From JBEKTY01 sp049515555 (GTDB lineage Bacteria > Planctomycetota > Planctomycetia > Pirellulales > Thermoguttaceae): DNA of 64,000 nt. Under the pieces are notes generated by a model. That model saw only the letters and a list, made by a program, of their open reading frames with translations. It was not told the DNA's origin and did not search any database. Location of the stretch: positions 21,670 to 85,669 of the forward strand of contig JBEKTY010000051.1 of assembly GCA_049515555.1 (NCBI GenBank). Reading direction: 5' to 3'. Shown in pieces: positions 33,801 to 40,542 of this stretch (within the stretch, counting starts at the first letter, position 1; each line of letters begins with the position of its first letter). Position numbers and translations under genes: made by a program.

Positions 33801-34991
33801 GGCCCCGCTCGCCGTCGGTTCCTTGTCCTGGTCAGCCTCCCAACTACGAGGGCTGACTGACAGCCCCAAGACGCTGGGCAGGTCCTCGTCGAGTTTCTCA
33901 CTGGCGCTCTGCTGCTGGCCGCCGCCTTGCTGCTGGTCCCTGACCGGCCGCCGTGGGGCGGGACTGTTTATTCGGAAGTAAAGTGGTTCGGGAGCGCTTC
34001 GCTCTCGGTCGACGATTCGATCTCCAGAGAGGTTGGCCGGCTTCGCCGGCGGGGCTACCCCAGGAGTGCCATTGCCGTTGCTGTCAACTGTGCGCCCCCT
34101 GCCACGGGCGTCGAAAGTGACGCTGTCGCCTCCGGTCTCCCGATTCTTGCCGGGACCCACGCCCACGCCAACGTCTTGCCCCTTCGCCTTGGCCTCCCGG
34201 CCCAAGCTGTCAAGCCCGACCATCCCACCGCCTACACCGCCCTTCGGGTCGCTGGGCGTCCCGCCGTTCAGATGCACGGACACCGGGCCTTCGCCTTGGG
34301 ATTTCGCGCTCCGCTCCGTTTCCGGCGGTTTCTCCGGCGCGGGCGAGCGGATGTCCGGGTCCGTCGGCTCCGTTAGATCCCCGAACTTGTCCGACACTTC
34401 GAGGCTGGCGTCGGTAGGCATGGCCTTGCGTTTGGTCGGCGAGGTGAAGACGGCCGGCCGGTCGTGTCCGGCGGATGGCTCCTCGTGTGCGACCCGACTT
34501 GGCGGCCTCGCCGTTTCTCCAGGCGGCCGCTCGGGGGTAGCTTGTGCCGAAGGGGGAGACGACATGGGGGCGAGAGCAAGGCTGCCTAGCGGCCGGAACG
34601 CGCCGTCGGGAACAAGATAGAAATACGCCGGCACCACAGCCAGCAGGAGCGTGGCCGCCACCAAGAGGATCGGCCACAGGGGTCGGCGCCGTCGCGGCGG
34701 CCGCTTGGCGACGGATGGCGGGGCGGCCCCCGCCGCCTCCAATTCCCGCAAGCGGCGCTCGACCGCCTGCCGCAGCCCGGCGGAGCGCTCCGGCAGGGGC
34801 CAGTTGTGGGCCGCCGTGCGAAGCTGGGCCGCCAGGGCCCGCTCGGCCCGCACCGCCTCCCGGGCCTGGGGCGAGGCCGCCAACTCGGCCTCCACCGCCG
34901 CCTGCTCCGAGGAACCAAGCTGCCCCAGCGCGTAGGCCGTCAGGCGGGCCGCCCGCCGCTGGTCTTCACCGTTTTGATCGTTCGTGCTCAT
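30831..34991 (-). CDS. Giant membrane-anchored anti-sigma-like protein with VIT, vWA, TPR and DUF2135-like domains
   Basis: 1386 residues from ATG 34991, whose ATGA overlaps the sigma-factor stop. Residues 1-90 look like a cytosolic sigma-binding region (YALGQLGSSEQAAVEAELAA), with a membrane helix at about 105-127. A disordered periplasmic linker runs to about 420. A VIT domain follows (QVDVRIDGFRARVVLDLYYF) and a vWA domain at about 700 with MIDAS residues DTSLS, GATDL and SDGAATWGE. The C-terminal part has TPR-like helices (TFEPVTFHALAHCLEQLGN) and a DUF2135-like end (DVDLHVTEPNGEECFF). An in-frame GGGAGAGG intergenic-type repeat encodes PSPSPKGP near 32500. It probably senses envelope ligands and controls the partner ECF sigma factor (inference). 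Confidence 0.9.
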   Translation of the reverse strand: MSTNDQNGEDQRRAARLTAYALGQLGSSEQAAVEAELAASPQAREAVRAERALAAQLRTAAHNWPLPERSAGLRQAVERRLRELEAAGAAPPSVAKRPPRRRRPLWPILLVAATLLLAVVPAYFYLVPDGAFRPLGSLALAPMSSPPSAQATPERPPGETARPPSRVAHEEPSAGHDRPAVFTSPTKRKAMPTDASLEVSDKFGDLTEPTDPDIRSPAPEKPPETERSAKSQGEGPVSVHLNGGTPSDPKGGVGGGMVGLDSLGREAKAKGQDVGVGVGPGKNRETGGDSVTFDARGRGRTVDSNGNGTPGVAPPAKPANLSGDRIVDRERSAPEPLYFRINSPAPRRPVRDQQQGGGQQQSASEKLDEDLPSVLGLSVSPRSWEADQDKEPTASGATAMGLLPSLAAGQKPGDLTELANKKQVETWKPSRLVPNTSRLMVGDREELPLRGMQVDVRIDGFRARVVLDLYYFNDRGQQLEGNFQLRLPEEASPYFVAFGRTVYQAPQITPQDSMFFKREQLSQGDTTPERILALRSSSWEQPKVARMVPKEKAAYAYRETVRRRVDPALVEWSGAGVFQCRVFPLAPRSLHRVVIGYDVDLLHVGDDLELRLDLPEHPPATIVDFNVAAGNAKEVSLDAPATKLADGQRLSYRLIDPRDRPLSVRLHKPGTLMLTGADEATGNYFATRVGLSLPETPAAEGSKEAVFLVDTSLSAAPQLALWTKLLRATLENNRDRIERFAVLFFNVETFWWQEQFVPNTPENVDALMQYADGLALEGATDLGRALQAAASPAWRKKAQGLPPEMFLLSDGAATWGEDRWPPLSKALTPSPSPKGPAERCGPLFAYHTGLAGSDPRTLTLLADETGGAVFSVVGEAEVARASVAHRARPWRLTGVEAKGGHDVLVAGRPRFVFPNQQLLVVGRLDSQSGLAREEGAAIAFTLQQGAATQTVQVKVDHIIASELAARTYGQVATGQLEDLSQAAEPVATVYARHFRITGRTCSLLMLESEQDYARYNIKPEEDDFVVKDRPAAAVVEAAERPGAAADAKTLFMDWYRKLGRNEQVRFDLPAALGIALEGLPAEAFQIVPPELHCKLRMQKDLPENFRQPWRSGAPDYDTLAGEAERRWQNSSPDDALRALSSLVEDRPGDAALARDVAFASIAWGRPGAAYHLLRRAAVARTFEPVTFHALAHCLEQLGNTDMAIVYYELACGGQWDGRFGDVHNIAQLDYLRFLRRLSGNPSGRLGNYAQARMAILAAAQLRDTADLAALILWNTDGTDVDLHVTEPNGEECFFSHPQTASGGRISRDVTTGYGPELYLLPQAPAGTYSIRAHYFATDANRASTRTKVLALIYQGWGTKDERLTIKAVPLVGRSESHDLAKVQVEK

Positions 34992-35497
34992 CTCAGCACC
35001 TTGCAATCTTCACGCAGTTGTTTGATGGCCCGATGGACCAGTACGCGGACATTCCCCTCGCTGTGGCCGGTAACTTGGGCGATCTGGCGATTGGAGAAGC
35101 CTTCGCTCCAGAGGTCGATCGCCTCGCGCTGGCTGGCGGGGAGTTGCGCCACCAGTTGATTCAGGCGGCCGGCCAGGTCCTGCTGCTCGGCCAGTGCCGC
35201 CGGATCGGGCTCCCGGCCGGGAAACTCGGCCAACCCGGCCTCGCCGGCCGCAGCGAACTTCTGCCGGCCGCGGATCAGGTCCAGGGCCTTATTGCGGCAG
35301 ACCGTGAACAGCCATTGCGCCTCCCGGCCCTCGAGCTCCTCCGCTGACCGCTCGCAGAGCTGCAAGAACGCATGTTGCACGGCCTCGCGGGCCGAATCCT
35401 GCTCCCCCAACAGCCGCAAGCTGTAACGGGTCAGCGGGACCTCGTATCGTTCCAACGCCCAGAGCACCCATTGCCGTCGCGAAGTCGCATTTGCCAT
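34988..35497 (-). CDS. ECF-type RNA polymerase sigma factor
   Basis: 169 residues from ATG 35497. Sigma region 2 is YEVPLTRYSLRLLGEQDSAREAVQHAF (in part) with REAQWLFTVCRNKALDLIRG; region 4 is LPASQREAIDLWSEGFSNRQ followed by IAQVTGHSEGNVRVLVHRAI, the helix-turn-helix that reads the -35 box. No C-terminal extension. Its stop overlaps the start of the anti-sigma-like vWA protein (ATGA), so the two are translationally coupled and stoichiometric. The target regulon is unknown; the pair may autoregulate. Confidence 0.93.
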   Translation of the reverse strand: MANATSRRQWVLWALERYEVPLTRYSLRLLGEQDSAREAVQHAFLQLCERSAEELEGREAQWLFTVCRNKALDLIRGRQKFAAAGEAGLAEFPGREPDPAALAEQQDLAGRLNQLVAQLPASQREAIDLWSEGFSNRQIAQVTGHSEGNVRVLVHRAIKQLREDCKVLR

Positions 35498-35654
35498 GTC
35501 CCGCCCTCTTCGCCAGCATGCTGCCAATAGGATAACGCGGCCGGGTGCCATCCGTTACAAAACAATATTCTAGCGAACCGGGAACGTTTATTGCCGCGGC
35601 CCGGAGATTTCGCGGGCAGACGCTTGGCGAATGCCCACCGCGATGTCCTCCTCA

Positions 35655-36035
35655 TAGGGAGAAGAAAAGGAGAAAAGGGGACAAAGGAGAAAAGGGGACA
35701 TTCTACTTTTCCTCTTGGGGGGGAAAAAGGGGGGAAAAAGGGGACAGGGGGAAAAAGGGGACATTCTACTTTTCCTCTTGCAAGAGGTGCCTCGCGGCAA
35801 TAAGATCGGTGCATGGCGACAACCGTCCGCAAAGCGAAGCGGAATTGGCGGCCTTGCGGAAGTGCGTCGAACGGGGCACGCCATACGGAAAGGAGTCGTG
35901 GCAACACGCGACGGCAGAGCGCTTAGGCTTGGAAGCGAGCCTTCACCCGCGTGGTCGGCCTCGTCAATCGGAGATAAAGTAGAATGTCCCCTTTTTCGGT
36001 CCCTGTCCCCTTTTTCGGTCCCCTTTTTCGGTTGA
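35655..36035. repeat. Cluster of AAAAAGGGGACATTCTACTT REP-like repeats, both orientations
   Basis: Units reading GGGGACATTCTACTTTTCCT occur at about 35695 and 35757, with the inverted form AAAGTAGAATGTCCCCTTTT at about 35977, then more CCCTTTTTCGGTCCC units to 36035. They bracket the RAYT remnant. The core differs from R1 but shares the AAAAGGGGACA start. The whole 35498-36106 gap is otherwise non-coding. Confidence 0.85.
35785..35982 (+). pseudogene. C-terminal remnant of a REP-associated tyrosine transposase (RAYT, IS200-like)
   Basis: The reading frame encodes NRPQSEAELAALRKCVERG, then TPYGKESWQHATAERLGLE and ASLHPRGRPRQ. This is the distinctive C-terminus of RAYT transposases (TEAELAALR..V.RG.PFG...W...TA..LGLESTLRPRGRPRK in family members). 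The catalytic HUH domain and its Tyr are absent; upstream of the fragment the frame is only repeat sequence. It is therefore a decayed gene flanked by inverted REP units, as active RAYTs are. The identification rests on recognising the motif by eye. Confidence 0.75.
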
Positions 36036-36106
36036 AGATCGAGCGCGAAAGTCGGCGGTTGTTTGCGAGATTGTGGGGCATCTTGGGGTTGCATTTCAGT
36101 CAATTA

Positions 36107-36373
36107 CTAGCGAAGGTGGCGGTAGACATCGCCGCGGCTCCCGATCCGCACGACAAGTATCAAGAGCGCAGCGTCTTGAACTTGGTAGATGATCCGGTAA
36201 TCGCCGACACGGATTCGGTAAAGGCCAAGCTGGCCTTCCAAAGCTTTTGTTCGCCGCGGACGAGGGTTATCGGCCAACTGGTCGATCGTACGCGCGATGC
36301 GCTGGCGGTGCGGTTGGGGGATTCTCGCAAGCGCGTCCGCCGCCGAACGTTTGACCTCGATTCGGTAGGCCAC
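36107..36373 (-). CDS. RelE/ParE-family toxin
   Basis: 88 residues. Family pattern: MAYRIEVKRSAADALARIPQ, RIARTIDQLADNPRP, LEGQLGLYRIRVGDYRIIYQ and LVVRIGSRGDVYRHL, including the conserved YRIRVGDYRIIY strand and C-terminal R residues used in ribosome-dependent mRNA cleavage by RelE. It begins 10 bp after the antitoxin stop, a typical operon order with the antitoxin first. Confidence 0.93.
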   Translation of the reverse strand: MAYRIEVKRSAADALARIPQPHRQRIARTIDQLADNPRPRRTKALEGQLGLYRIRVGDYRIIYQVQDAALLILVVRIGSRGDVYRHLR

Positions 36374-36383
36374 CTTTCACCTA

Positions 36384-36635
36384 TCACGTCTTAACGCGCA
36401 ACCGCTTCTTGACCTCTGCCCAAGGGATGCTTCCCTCTTCTCGCAGAGCCTTCTTGGCCGCGTTCAGGTCGAAACGATCCTCCAGCGCGTCAAGTATAGC
36501 TGCGTCCTCGATGGACACTAGGACCGCCACTGCCTTGCCGTGCCGACGGATGCTGATCCGGTCGCCCCTGTAGGCTACCGTGTTGAGCGCGTCGGAGATA
36601 CCTTGCCGGAGCTGACTTGATTCCAGTGTTTTCAT
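36384..36635 (-). CDS. Phd/YefM-family antitoxin
   Basis: 83 residues from ATG 36635. The N-terminal Phd DNA-binding fold is seen in LRQGISDALNTVAYRGDRIS and IRRHGKAVAVLVSIEDAAIL; the C-terminal third (AAKKALREEGSIPWAEVKKR) is the extended toxin-neutralising part. It represses its own operon together with the toxin; a candidate operator lies just upstream (36651-36676). Confidence 0.92.
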   Translation of the reverse strand: MKTLESSQLRQGISDALNTVAYRGDRISIRRHGKAVAVLVSIEDAAILDALEDRFDLNAAKKALREEGSIPWAEVKKRLRVKT

Positions 36636-36650
36636 GGGCTCTTTCCAGGT

Positions 36651-36676
36651 TTGTACTAATTACCCCTTTGGTACAA
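36651..36676. promoter_or_regulatory. Palindromic candidate operator of the toxin-antitoxin operon
   Basis: TTGTAC (36651-36656) and GTACAA (36671-36676) form an inverted repeat 16 bp upstream of the antitoxin start. Phd/YefM proteins bind such GTAC-centred palindromes. Two more TTGTACCA copies occur at about 36758 and 36772. Confidence 0.55.
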
Positions 36677-36881
36677 TTATCGGCCGCTCAGCCGAGTGCG
36701 TCAAGTGAAACCGGACTGAACCGGATCTTCCCCGGAAATCCGGTTTGGCTTCGCGTTGTACCAGTGCTTGTACCAACTACCGGCAAACCGGGCATATTGC
36801 AGTCAATCCTAGACCAGATTACAAGCAAAGGGGGGAAATCGGGAAAGCCGGGGCCGTCGCCGCAAGTGCTTTTCCAGTCAA

Positions 36882-36917
36882 AAGAAAAGACCCGCTGGCA
36901 ACTGGTGTCAACGGGTT
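36882..36917 (-). terminator. Intrinsic terminator of tRNA-Ala
   Basis: On the minus strand ACCCG (36912-36916) pairs with CGGGT (36890-36894) and is followed by CTTTTCTTTT, directly downstream of the tRNA. Confidence 0.65.
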
Positions 36918-36925
36918 ACTGCGAG

Positions 36926-36998
36926 TGGAGACGACCGGGATCGAACCGGCAACCTCCTGCGTGCAAAGCAGGCGCTCTCCCAACTGAGCTACGTCCCC
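36926..36998 (-). tRNA. tRNA-Ala (anticodon TGC)
   Basis: The minus strand folds as a standard 73-nt tRNA. The acceptor stem is GGGGACG/CGTCTCC, the D-arm AGCTCAGTTGGGAGAGC, the anticodon arm CCTGC-TTTGCAC-GCAGG with TGC at 34-36, and the T-arm CCGGTTCGATCCCGG. Discriminator A73. CCA is not encoded (next bases CTCGCA). Neighbours: TA operon downstream, DUF3467 gene divergent. The remaining 36636-36880 part of this 548-bp gap shows TTGTACCA repeats but no gene or integrase. Confidence 0.97.
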
Positions 36999-37183
36999 GC
37001 CTGCCAATATCATACTGCCGTTTTCCCGATCTGCAAAGCCTTCCCGGGCACCCCCGTTGCATGCCCGGCCAAACGCGGATAGGATTACCGTGGGGAGGAT
37101 TCATACTGCGCGCGGCCAGGAATGCCCCGGCCCTTTCCTTGTTGTTACGGTGCGCATCAATTCAAACGCGGAAGAGCATAACC

Positions 37184-37897
37184 ATGGCCGACGAACCGGC
37201 ATCCGAGCATGGGAGCGACCCCGGCGGGCCGCACGGGGTATTTCAGAGTTTTCAGCACACGCCCGTCGGCGCCCGTGTTCCGGAGAAGATCGGCCGGGGG
37301 GCATTCTCCACCGCGGTGATGATCCTTCAGACCAACGAGATCTGCGTGCTCGATTTTCTGGCCATGATGACGCAGCCGCAGCAGGTGGTGGCGCGGATCA
37401 TTATGACGGTCGCCAGCTTTTCGCAGTTTCTGGCGGCGCTGCGGCTGAACATCGGCCATTATGAGAAGCAGATCGGCCCGCTGGCACAGCGGGCGGTCCC
37501 CGCGGCGGCGGGCGGTCCGCCGGGTGAGTCGCATGCGGCGATGCCGCCGCCGGGCGGCGCCATGCCCGGCTCCAGCGGGCCCGGCTCGACCGGGCCCGCC
37601 GGGCGCCAGGGCGAGGAGGGGTCGCCCACCCCCATCACGGAACTCTACGAGCGGCTGAAGTTCCCCGAGGAGTTGCTGGGCGGCGTCTTCGCCAACGCGG
37701 TGATGATCCGCCACACGCCCGAGGAATTCTGCTTCGACTTCATCGGCAACTTGTTTCCCCGGCCGGTCGTTGCCAGCCGCGTGTACATGGCTGCCGGCCG
37801 GATCCGCTCGCTGTTGGACACGATGGCCGGCTCCTTGGAGCGGCATCAGCGGTCCGGCGGAGGGCCGCCGCCCGCTCCGCCGCCCGAGAGCTTGTGA
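37184..37897 (+). CDS. Tandem DUF3467 protein
   Basis: 237 residues from ATG 37184. Two DUF3467-like units are visible: GRGAFSTAVMILQTNEICVL with DFLAMMTQPQQVVARIIMT at about 35-85, and GGVFANAVMIRHTPEEFCFD with FIGNLFPRPVVASRVYMAA at about 165-215. They are joined by a Gly/Pro/Ala-rich linker. DUF3467 proteins are normally single-domain (about 100 residues) and of unknown function. The two copies have diverged, so the duplication is old. The stop is 7 bp before the following membrane methyltransferase gene, suggesting cotranscription. Confidence 0.85.
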   Translation: MADEPASEHGSDPGGPHGVFQSFQHTPVGARVPEKIGRGAFSTAVMILQTNEICVLDFLAMMTQPQQVVARIIMTVASFSQFLAALRLNIGHYEKQIGPLAQRAVPAAAGGPPGESHAAMPPPGGAMPGSSGPGSTGPAGRQGEEGSPTPITELYERLKFPEELLGGVFANAVMIRHTPEEFCFDFIGNLFPRPVVASRVYMAAGRIRSLLDTMAGSLERHQRSGGGPPPAPPPESL

Positions 37898-37904
37898 GCG
37901 CCTG

Positions 37905-39044
37905 ATGAAATCGCCGTTGGACCGGGGCGGGCTTCGGTTCTTTCTGGTCCTCGTCACCTTGCTCGCCGGGGCCTCGACCCACGCCACGATCCTGGCCGGC
38001 GTGCCTTGTATCCTGCTGGGCGCCGCGCTGCACTTCTGGGCCAAAGGCTGCCTGCGACAGGACCGCTTCGTGGCCATGACCGGCCCCTACCGCTTCGTCC
38101 GGCACCCGTTCTACCTGGCCAACGCCCTGATCGACGGCGGGATTGCCGTCATGTCGGGCGCGTGGCCCATTCGGCTCGCTCTGCCCGCCTGGTGGCTCGC
38201 CGTCTACCTGCCCGTGATGCGGAAGGAGGAACGCCGTCTGACCGCGGCCTTCGGCTCGACTTACGCCGATTACCGCCGGCGGGTGCCGGGTCTGATTCCC
38301 TGGCGACGCCCCCTGCCGCGCGGCGGCCCGGGATTCCAGTGGAGCAATCCGAATATCGCCGACGGCGAAGAGATTCCCCGCGCAGTGCGGATCCTGGCCT
38401 ATCCGCTGCTGCTCCTGGTGTGGACCGATCTCCGCACCGATCGCTGGGCCGTACTGGCCGACGGCCTGAAACTCCTGGCGCTCAGCACGCTCATAATGCT
38501 GTACGCCCTGTCCTGGGCACTGCGGCGGCACCAGCGCCGCCGGCGGCCGATCCTGCCTCGGGCCGCGGGGCATCCGGCCCTGCGGGCCGCAGCCGCGCTG
38601 GGCATCCTGACCATCGCCGCCCTGGCCCCGGCGCCCGCCACGCTGATCGACGACTGGCTGCTGCCGGCCTGCGCCGCGCTGGTCACGCTCTCGGCGGCAA
38701 TCTATTTCGAAGGCGGAAGGCCGAAGGCGGAAGGCGGAAGGCGGAGGGCGGAAGGCGGAGGCCCGGCCGGCCACCGCTCGACCGCGCGGGTTGCGGCGGC
38801 CGAGTGTGCGGCGCTGCTGGCGGCGCTGGCCGCATGCCGGGCACTGTGGCTGGCGCCCCCTGCGATCTTTCTCTACGCCGCCTGGGCCCTCGATGCCCGC
38901 TTGCCGGGCGGCGGCGGGCCGTCCGCCGGCCCGACCGGCCAGCCCCCGCCGCGCATCGCATGCCCGCCCCTCTACTACCTCCTGGCGGCTGCGGCCATCG
39001 TGGCCTGCGCGCTTCGGCTATTGGGCCTGCCTGCATCGCCTTGA
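37905..39044 (+). CDS. Isoprenylcysteine/phospholipid methyltransferase-like membrane protein with extra C-terminal helices
   Basis: 379 residues from ATG 37905. The first 140 residues match the ICMT/PEMT-like fold: transmembrane helices then GPYRFVRHPFYLANALIDGG, the SAM-binding RHPxY motif, and KEERRLTAAFGSTYADYRRR (E-E and Y-x-x-Y motif). About 240 further residues add six or so hydrophobic helices of unknown role. At 38707-38762 a tandem GGAAGGCGGAGGGC repeat encodes EGGRPKAEGGRRRAEGGG in frame. Substrate unknown; a lipid is most likely. Confidence 0.8.
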   Translation: MKSPLDRGGLRFFLVLVTLLAGASTHATILAGVPCILLGAALHFWAKGCLRQDRFVAMTGPYRFVRHPFYLANALIDGGIAVMSGAWPIRLALPAWWLAVYLPVMRKEERRLTAAFGSTYADYRRRVPGLIPWRRPLPRGGPGFQWSNPNIADGEEIPRAVRILAYPLLLLVWTDLRTDRWAVLADGLKLLALSTLIMLYALSWALRRHQRRRRPILPRAAGHPALRAAAALGILTIAALAPAPATLIDDWLLPACAALVTLSAAIYFEGGRPKAEGGRRRAEGGGPAGHRSTARVAAAECAALLAALAACRALWLAPPAIFLYAAWALDARLPGGGGPSAGPTGQPPPRIACPPLYYLLAAAAIVACALRLLGLPASP

Positions 39045-39072
39045 ATCTGTTATACCGCCCGGCTCAGAACCG

Positions 39073-39453
39073 CTATTTCTTCTTCGCGTCGCGAAGAATT
39101 GGCGACTCGGCAAGGGTGAACAGAACCACCTCCTCGCCGGTTACGGTGCTGATGTCATGGTGCAGGGTCAGCACCTTGACGCCGGTGATCTCCTGGACCA
39201 TGGCTTCCATGACCGGGCGGGCCGTTTCGATCAGATGGGTCCGCACTTCCTTGAGCAGGTCCCGCCCCTTCTCGGCCGACAGCGACTTGACCAGATGCTG
39301 TTCGGCCGCGGTCAACACGCCCTTAAGGCGGACCACCAGCAGATCGCCGAGCAGGTGTGCGTAAATCTCCTTGGGCCCCCGGCCCATGTAGTCCTGCTCG
39401 AAGCGACTAACCCCTTCACAAATGGCGCCTTCGATTTCTCCCTGGGTTCTCAT
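39073..39453 (-). CDS. MpsC-like (DUF2294) protein, paralog 1
   Basis: 126 residues from ATG 39453 (GGGAG six bases upstream). DUF2294 hallmark phrases are GRGPKEIYAHLLGDLLVVRL, KGVLTAAEQHLVK and MVQEITGVKVLTLHHDISTV, with VVLFTL near the end. The family includes MpsC of the Na-translocating/bicarbonate MpsABC system, but no mpsA/B homologue is visible here, so its job in this cell is unknown. It is divergent from the RNA element A promoter, and a paralog lies 650 bp away on the other strand. Confidence 0.88.
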   Translation of the reverse strand: MRTQGEIEGAICEGVSRFEQDYMGRGPKEIYAHLLGDLLVVRLKGVLTAAEQHLVKSLSAEKGRDLLKEVRTHLIETARPVMEAMVQEITGVKVLTLHHDISTVTGEEVVLFTLAESPILRDAKKK

Positions 39454-39570
39454 ACTGCTCCCGCCGATCGGGGGGATAACCAAGCGAAAGTTCTTGATGG
39501 TTTACGGAACATAAGCCATTAAATCCTCCAGCGATGCTGGTGATAATGATACTAAATTTGGAAGAAATGG

Positions 39571-39608
39571 AAAAGTGCTATTGTGTTCCCGGATCGGCGG
39601 CGTACAAT
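39571..39608 (+). promoter_or_regulatory. Promoter of RNA element A
   Basis: TTGTGT (39581-39586) and TACAAT (39603-39608) with 16-bp spacing. The upstream block AAAAGTGCTATTG is nearly repeated at the orphan promoter 46341-46379 (AAAAGTCCTATTG). Confidence 0.6.
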
Positions 39609-39614
39609 GATAGC

Positions 39615-39768
39615 GGTGGGAGGGTCGCGGCGCAGTTGGTCGCGGCTTTGTCGCTGAGGTAGTCGGATGACTAGGTGAATAGCAACCCGGCCCTGCCGGG
39701 GGGCTCGTTGACGAGTAAGCCGACGTGGTCGAATACCTTCGGGTGTTCTGCCACGTCGGCTTTTTTTG
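39615..39768 (+). ncRNA. Structured RNA element, copy A (attenuator-like leader or sRNA)
   Basis: A predicted transcript of about 155 nt. Helices in order: a short hairpin TAGTC-GGAT-GACTA (39659-39673); P1 CCCGGC/GCCGGG (39686-39700); P2 CTCG-TTGA-CGAG (39704-39715); and a terminator with a perfect 12-bp outer stem AAGCCGACGTGG/CCACGTCGGCTT (39717-39728, 39751-39762), an inner stem AATACC/GGTGTT and T7. An alternative GGCT/AGCC pairing extending P2 uses the terminator's 5' arm. The terminator ends 81 bases before a 39-residue ORF. Compare copies B, C and D. Confidence 0.75.
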
Positions 39769-39848
39769 TTCTTGGCGATGGGGTACGGGGGTGCGCAATC
39801 CTGAGAACGTTCCTTCGGCCACTTGCTCCGCGAAGGGAGGGTACTCCA

Positions 39849-39968
39849 ATGACCGCGATCTCGAACCTTTACTACCTGGTGATCCATTTCCCCGGCGACG
39901 CCTGGGGCGGCCTGACGCGCTTCTTCGGCAGGTTCTTCGGGGAGTGGTGGCGTTCGCGATACAAATGA
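39849..39968 (+). CDS. 39-residue small protein downstream of RNA element A
   Basis: ATG 39849 has an excellent ribosome site (GGGAGGG). The sequence begins MTAISNLYYLVIHFPGDAWG and ends FFGEWWRSRYK. It is amphipathic with many aromatics and a basic tail, suggesting a membrane-surface helix. It is not recognisable as a known family. Its support comes from the ribosome site and its location directly behind the structured RNA element, the same layout as the other small genes in this island. Confidence 0.6.
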   Translation: MTAISNLYYLVIHFPGDAWGGLTRFFGRFFGEWWRSRYK

Positions 39969-40098
39969 ACCGCAGAAAGAGCCTAAGACCCGGGATCGGC
40001 CCCGACGCGGGCCCCGGAGCGGCTGGGGGACGCCCCAGCCCCGGGAGAACCGGCCCGCTTTGAAGTTTTGCCGCACGGCAAACGGGAGGAACAGTCCG

Positions 40099-40542
40099 AT
40101 GGAAAAGCTCGATCCGAGCGTGGCGGAGCAGATTGCTCAAGCGGCAATCGCTTTCCAGCAGCAGCGAACGGGCCACGAGCCCAAATCGGTGGCCGTGGTT
40201 CTCAGCGGCGACACGCTGCTGATCACTTTGCACGGGGCCTTGTCGCCGGCCGAGAAGGCCCTGGCCCAGGACCCGGAGGGCGCCGTTCAGGTGCAGGAGT
40301 TCCACCGGCAGTTGTTCCACAACTCGGCCGACGAGCTGCGGCAGGAGATCAAACGAATTACCGGGGTCGAGGTGCGCGAAGCGACCGCGGAAGTCGAACC
40401 GACGACGGGCACCGTGGTGCAGGTGTTTACGACCGGCACAATGGTGCAGGTATTTCTGCTCGCCCGGGGCGTACCCGCCGACAGTTGGAGCGGGAACGGA
40501 CTGGGCCAGCCATCACAAAAAACGGAGGTTTTGCCATGTTAG
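40099..40542 (+). CDS. MpsC-like (DUF2294) protein, paralog 2
   Basis: 147 residues from ATG 40099 (GGGAGG upstream). It shares the DUF2294 layout with the 39073-39453 gene: IAFQQQRTGHEPKSVAVVLS, GDTLLITLHGALSPAEKALA and RQEIKRITGVEVREATAEVE. The C-terminus (GTVVQVFTTGTMVQVFLLA) contains a near-duplication of TVVQVF/TMVQVF. Its last seven bases overlap the csrA start, so the two genes are translationally coupled, an unusual pairing. Confidence 0.85.
   Translation: MEKLDPSVAEQIAQAAIAFQQQRTGHEPKSVAVVLSGDTLLITLHGALSPAEKALAQDPEGAVQVQEFHRQLFHNSADELRQEIKRITGVEVREATAEVEPTTGTVVQVFTTGTMVQVFLLARGVPADSWSGNGLGQPSQKTEVLPC

Noticed and set aside
36636..36998. Possible integrative element at tRNA-Ala
   Set aside because: No integrase, no duplicated tRNA 3' end and no second attachment-like site within the window.
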